A stretch of DNA of 62,661 bases, taken from contig JAFWWB010000007.1 of the NCBI GenBank assembly GCA_017518185.1, forward strand, positions 1-62,661, in the 5' to 3' direction. A program made the translations under genes and the position numbers. Each line of letters starts with the position of its first letter. Positions within the stretch are counted from its first letter, which is position 1. The stretch comes from Lachnospiraceae bacterium. Lineage in GTDB: Bacteria; Bacillota; Clostridia; Lachnospirales; Lachnospiraceae. A model generated the notes under the pieces. That model did no database searches and was not told where the DNA came from. It saw only the letters and a program-made list of their open reading frames with translations. This document shows, in pieces, positions 59,332-62,661 of the stretch.

Positions 59332-60587
59332 AATTCCTCCGTTTCCAATACCGCTTTTATACTCCACGCGGGAACAGGCGGTGCATTGTCATCATCCCTC
59401 AGAAATGCAAACACTACCTCATAGGGCGGCCTCTGCCGGGGATAGATCCCGTAGCCGTCCGTAAAGTATATGAGTCCTTTAAGGTTCTCAAACTCCCCCT
59501 CCGCTATGAGGCCTGAAACGTATTCAAATACAGGATTGAAGTCCGTGCCTCCCATGCCCTTCAGCGTGAAACCCTCCAGAAAGGCGTCCAGCTCGTCTGC
59601 GGAATTTATCACATCATCGCTGCGCACACCGCTGTCACACTGCAGTATATGCACCTTCATGCTCTCTGCGAAATGCTCCCGGCTCCCGAGTATCTCAAAG
59701 CTTCTCCTTACAAAGTTCTTCACCTTTTCCCCGCTGCAGGAGGCCGAGGTATCAAGGGCTATCACAAACTCCCTGATAAGCTTATCCTCCCTGTACTCCA
59801 GCGGTTCTATCAGAGGCAGATTGCCGTACAGCTCCATGCCTCTGGTGTAGAGTGCAAGATCGAATTCGTCGTCACTGAGCCCCCTGTTCTCGGAGTTTAT
59901 CATGAAGCGTTCCAGTATGGCCCTGTAATCATACTTTTCCTTAAGACCGGCATCCAGATTATCCTTAAGGGTATCTCCGAAACCCTTAAGCTCCGAAAAT
60001 GCCTTTATCTCGGTACGTATCCTTCTGGAGATACGCTCCCACTCCTCTGAGCTTATCTCTCTTAGGCCCGTTTTACGCCAGAGTGCGTGACTGTCCCTGT
60101 AAAAGAGCTCCTTCCAGGCCATGAAGCTTTTTTCGGAAACATCCCCTCGCTTAAGATAACGGTAAAGTCTGTCCGCGGTAAGGCCCCCTGCTTCTTTCTT
60201 CAGATACTTAAGTGCCGGGGACATATCCCTTGAAGTCTCAAAGGCCCTGATATCCAGTTCTTCTATCACGGCCTCGGCCGCAATATCGCAGGACATATCC
60301 CAGAGCTCCGTATCCATGCCCTCTGCCATCACCCCGTGTGCAAAGATGCAGTGCATAAGGCTGTGCAGACAGGCTCTTGCCGCTTCTTTAGGCTCATCTT
60401 TATATAGCGTGAGCAGATACGCCGGGTCGTAATACCAGCCGTCCATGTCCGTGGCAAAACAGCCCGTCCGGGGTCTGGCCTCACTTTTAAGGGCCAGCAC
60501 CGCCGTATCCAGGAAACGGAGGTTCACAAGTATCTCGTTGCGGATAAGCCCGGCGCATTCTGCCGCAAGCTTAGTTATATCATCCAT
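59328..60587 (-). CDS. VWA-like protein with DUF2201 N-terminal metallopeptidase-like domain
   Basis: This 419-residue protein has an N-terminal region with CLHSLMHCIFAHGV (HxxxH-like, near residues 80-93) of the DUF2201_N type. A C-terminal VWA-like domain at about 275-415 has the MIDAS-type DTSASCSG, and GGTDFNP, FTDGYGIYP and AFLRDD follow. Such proteins are encoded with MoxR ATPases. The pair probably acts on metal insertion or protein complexes, which is inference from the family. The start at 60587 lacks an obvious strong ribosome binding site. Its stop overlaps the MoxR start by four bases. Confidence 0.86.
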   Translation of the reverse strand: MDDITKLAAECAGLIRNEILVNLRFLDTAVLALKSEARPRTGCFATDMDGWYYDPAYLLTLYKDEPKEAARACLHSLMHCIFAHGVMAEGMDTELWDMSCDIAAEAVIEELDIRAFETSRDMSPALKYLKKEAGGLTADRLYRYLKRGDVSEKSFMAWKELFYRDSHALWRKTGLREISSEEWERISRRIRTEIKAFSELKGFGDTLKDNLDAGLKEKYDYRAILERFMINSENRGLSDDEFDLALYTRGMELYGNLPLIEPLEYREDKLIREFVIALDTSASCSGEKVKNFVRRSFEILGSREHFAESMKVHILQCDSGVRSDDVINSADELDAFLEGFTLKGMGGTDFNPVFEYVSGLIAEGEFENLKGLIYFTDGYGIYPRQRPPYEVVFAFLRDDDNAPPVPAWSIKAVLETEEL

Positions 60588-60591
60588 GCTT

Positions 60592-60636
60592 TAAAAGAAA
60601 CAGCCCCTCCCGCCGGCACTGCCGGCAGGAAGAGCC
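60592..60636 (-). terminator. Intrinsic terminator of the DUF349 gene
   Basis: On minus, GGCTCTTCCTGCCGGC, loop AGT, GCCGGCGGGAGGGGCT, then TTTCTTTT. The stem is 16 bp with G-U pairs and one mismatch. It lies about 40 bases after the stop at 60677. Confidence 0.75.
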
Positions 60637-60676
60637 GCATAAGAAAAATTCACGTATTAAATCCTATCTGATGTGA

Positions 60677-62230
60677 TCAGGCTTCTGCCGGAGTCTCTTC
60701 AGCTTCATGAGCTTCTGCTGTTGTCTCTGCAGCGGCGGGAGCTTCCGCAGGTGCTTCGGCTGCAGGCTCTGCTCCTGCGGGTGTTGCTTCAGGAACCGGT
60801 GCGGTTTCAGCCTGGGCTGCCTTGGCGGCAGCTGCTTCCGCATCCTTCTCGGCTGAACGCTTAAGCTCCTTCTCCATGCGATCCACTTCCGCAGTAAGAC
60901 CGCTTATCTGCTCCTCGTTCTCTGCGATCCAGCCCTCGATCTGGGCCTTCTTCTCCTCGTTCATGGTGGTAGCCAGACGCTCCTTCAGCTTATCCACGTT
61001 CTGGCTGATATTTGCGATCCTTGCCCTGCGGCGTTCCACGGCTTCGGTGGTGCTCTTTATCCACTGCTCGTGACGGCCTGCATCTCCGGAGCGTTTGTTC
61101 TGCCAGAAGCTGTCCATAGCCTCACGGAGAGACTTCCACAGCACCTCCTCATCCCTGCGGCCCGCGGAGCCTATCTTCTTCCATTCTTCGTTGATGGCCT
61201 TCATGCGGTCTGCAGCCGCACGCCCGTAATCACCGGCCTTTGCGAAGGACTGTGCTTCCTTGATGAGTTCCTTCTTGGCTTCCCTTCTGGCCTTATACTC
61301 TACATCTCTTTCCTTTCTGGCCTCGGAACGCTTGGCATAAAATGCGTTGCGGACCTCCTGGAAGGCTGTCCAGAGCTTCTCATCCTCCTGCCTTCCGGCG
61401 GAACCCACCTTCTTCCACTTTGCGAGCAGCTCTTCAAGCTTAGCATGGACGGTCTCGAAATCGGCCTCTGCCGCCACCGCGGTCTTTGCCTCTTCTATGA
61501 TGGTATTCTTCTCGGATGCCCTTTCGGTAAACATCTTTTCCATATAGGCATGCTTATCATCATAATAAGCCTTCTGAATACCGTTGAACTCCTCCCAGAG
61601 GGCATCATTCTCTTCGCCGGCATTGCCCAGCTTCTTCCACTCCTCCATAAGGGCCTTCATACCGTCAGCGGGCTTATCAAATTCAGCAGCTTCCTTAACG
61701 CTCTTTGCCTTTTCGATAAGTGCCTTCTTCTTATCGGCATTCTCGGCAGTGGATCTGGAACGCTCCTCTGTCTTCTTTATCTTATCCCTGAGTCCGTAAA
61801 GCTGTGTGCTGAGCTCCTTCTCCCTGGGCGTTCCCATATCAGGTCCCTCGGGGAATTTCGCCAGTATATCCTCCACAGCCTTAGCATCAAATTCACCGGC
61901 TCCCATGGCCTCTCTGGCCTCCTCCAGCACGGCGCTCTTCTGCCGCAGTGAGCTTTCAAGCTCCTGAAGGGTATGCTCTCCCTGCTCAAGCTTTCCGCCT
62001 TCTGCGGTGGAATGCTGCCAGAGCAGCAGACGGTACTCGCCGTCTATCTCGAGGGCCGTAAAACTGCCGTGTCCGTCATCCGCATCGCTGCCCGGTGCCA
62101 CGCTGTTGCCCTCGCTGTCCTTTGCTCCGTAGAGCACCTCGATCACCCTTGCTCCCGAAGGGTAGTGGACACGTTCTCTCTTCTTTGCCAGTGGATCGTT
62201 GAATTCAGGTAATTCCATGTACGCGCTCAT
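60677..62230 (-). CDS. DUF349 repeat protein
   Basis: This 517-residue helical protein has at least three DUF349 repeats: FDKPADGMKALMEEWKKLGN (about 190), WKKVGSAGRQEDEKLWTAF (about 270) and AINEEWKKIGSAGRRDEEVL (about 345). A long Glu/Lys coiled-coil part follows (about 395-470), with an Ala/Glu/Pro tail from 475 on. DUF349 proteins are of unknown function, and some are nucleoid- or stress-linked. The first 85 residues (LDGEYRLLLWQHS-type) are separate. The promoter at 62316-62344 and the terminator at 60592-60636 make it a monocistronic unit. RBS AAAGGAAA before ATG 62230. Confidence 0.88.
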   Translation of the reverse strand: MSAYMELPEFNDPLAKKRERVHYPSGARVIEVLYGAKDSEGNSVAPGSDADDGHGSFTALEIDGEYRLLLWQHSTAEGGKLEQGEHTLQELESSLRQKSAVLEEAREAMGAGEFDAKAVEDILAKFPEGPDMGTPREKELSTQLYGLRDKIKKTEERSRSTAENADKKKALIEKAKSVKEAAEFDKPADGMKALMEEWKKLGNAGEENDALWEEFNGIQKAYYDDKHAYMEKMFTERASEKNTIIEEAKTAVAAEADFETVHAKLEELLAKWKKVGSAGRQEDEKLWTAFQEVRNAFYAKRSEARKERDVEYKARREAKKELIKEAQSFAKAGDYGRAAADRMKAINEEWKKIGSAGRRDEEVLWKSLREAMDSFWQNKRSGDAGRHEQWIKSTTEAVERRRARIANISQNVDKLKERLATTMNEEKKAQIEGWIAENEEQISGLTAEVDRMEKELKRSAEKDAEAAAAKAAQAETAPVPEATPAGAEPAAEAPAEAPAAAETTAEAHEAEETPAEA

Positions 62231-62315
62231 CTCAGTTTCCTTTCAGTTTGTTGTGTAATGTGTTGGTTTATGTTTGTCCGGTCCATGTCCCCGTCCGGGT
62301 ACACGCACCGGATTG

Positions 62316-62344
62316 ATTATACATCTATTCCGCGATTTCTTCAA
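62316..62344 (-). promoter_or_regulatory. Promoter of the DUF349 gene
   Basis: TTGAAG (62344-62339), 17 bases, TATAAT (62321-62316) on the minus strand. The leader of about 80 bases contains a CCCGGACGGGG-type small hairpin. Confidence 0.75.
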
Positions 62345-62373
62345 TAGACCTTGCCATGCTTTTCGCGGGATTA

Positions 62374-62661
62374 TTACGGGTTACAGGTCTTGCAGGGAGT
62401 GTAACCTGCTCTGATCACGGAATCACGGCTTACATCATGGACATCCTGCCTGTTGTATGAGCGGATCTCATTTACATGTCTGCAATCGGGGCGGTGAAAC
62501 TTCATTGTATTTGTATTCAGTACATAGTTTCCGCCTGTCTGCGTATGGTTTTCCGTTATCTCTGTCTGCTGAGTCTGCCTGGTCTGCTGTGTATCCTGGG
62601 TCTGCTGTGTCTGCTGTGTAGCAACGGTGCTGCCGGCCGAAGCTTTTCTTCCCTCTGCCCG
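62374..62661 (-). CDS. C-terminal part of a protein with an Ada-like Cys domain (cut by window edge)
   Basis: A 95-residue frame open to the window end, closed by TAA at 62374. It starts within a Thr/Gln repeat (TQQTQQTQDTQQTRQTQQT). It ends with a compact Cys/His domain: YVLNTNTMKFHRPDCRHVN, then a helical stretch, then GYTPCKTCNP. This is the zinc-ribbon-like, Ada-metal-binding-type module often found at the C-terminus of secreted nucleases, ComEC-like MBL proteins and phage-related proteins of Firmicutes. The parent protein cannot be named from this part. The Thr/Gln linker suggests an extracellular or surface protein. Confidence 0.75.
   Translation of the reverse strand, partial: RAEGRKASAGSTVATQQTQQTQDTQQTRQTQQTEITENHTQTGGNYVLNTNTMKFHRPDCRHVNEIRSYNRQDVHDVSRDSVIRAGYTPCKTCNP

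Noticed and set aside
1-62661. CRISPR arrays, tRNA/rRNA genes, intact insertion sequences or prophage genes
   Set aside because: No regularly spaced repeats, cloverleaf or rRNA-like stretches, transposase or phage structural motifs were seen on either strand.

Overview
The window looks like chromosomal DNA from an anaerobic Firmicute of the Lachnospiraceae type. Supporting signs are a moderate G+C content, strong AGGAGG-type ribosome binding sites, sigma-A-like promoters, the Clostridia-type rimP-nusA-rnpM-ylxQ-infB-rbfA-nrnA-truB-ribF cluster, the rpsB-tsf / pyrH-frr-uppS-cdsA-dxr-rseP cluster, pyruvate phosphate dikinase, and several families common in gut and rumen Clostridia (DUF4125/DUF4037, DUF4869, DUF6311, GH127, zinc-ribbon membrane proteins, BspA-like surface proteins). 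The species assignment is inference. Almost everything is on the minus strand. Only the acyltransferase/DUF6311 pair (4.8-7.5 kb) and one Gln-rich membrane protein (56.5 kb) are on plus.

Layout. 0-4.7 kb: start of ppdK, an SH3-NlpC/P60 wall hydrolase coupled to a Na/Pi symporter-PhoU protein, and a polytopic membrane protein. 4.8-7.5 kb: divergent acyltransferase and DUF6311 genes, probably for glycan or lipid decoration. 7.5-16 kb: the nusA-infB translation/RNA operon. 16-18.7 kb: a GIY-YIG nuclease and a TPR-DUF4037-DUF4125 fusion. 18.8-25.9 kb: an unusual run of DUF4869, a small P-loop ATPase, a zinc-ribbon/TM/TPR protein, a histidine acid phosphatase, and a second zinc-ribbon/TM/TPR protein. 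25.9-37.5 kb: an accessory, rearranged region. It holds two large secreted BspA-LRR/papain-like/beta-helix paralogues (one split by a frameshift) and the relic of a third copy, interleaved with two unrelated ATPase-nuclease genes and with 3'-end scars of zinc-ribbon genes. 37.6-38.2 kb: a VapBC-type toxin-antitoxin pair. 38.3-51.1 kb: rseP-dxr-cdsA-uppS-frr-pyrH, then an inserted envelope cassette (bactofilin, polysaccharide deacetylase, GH127, VanW), then tsf-rpsB. 51.2-51.5 kb: a structured non-coding RNA with its own promoter and terminator. 51.6-57 kb: small zinc-ribbon, DUF2752, DUF4190 and DUF898 membrane proteins. 57-62.6 kb: a leucine-rich-repeat protein with a MoxR/VWA pair, a DUF349 protein, and the 3' end of a gene with an Ada-like Cys domain.

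How the genes may work together: the housekeeping blocks couple translation (IF-2, NusA, RimP, RbfA, S2, EF-Ts, RRF) to isoprenoid, phospholipid and envelope synthesis through chains of 4-base start/stop overlaps. The accessory block appears to be built from repeatedly duplicated modules (zinc-ribbon gene 3' end, surface-protein start, beta-helix 3' kilobase) with ATPase-nuclease genes at equivalent junctions. The most unusual signals are the approximately 265-nt structured RNA upstream of rpsB, the terminator hairpins that carry a promoter -35 box in their loop, the four-copy operator array in front of the wHTH ATPase, the modular scars around 25.9 and 31.7 kb, and the DUF4869-ATPase-zinc-ribbon-phosphatase operon.
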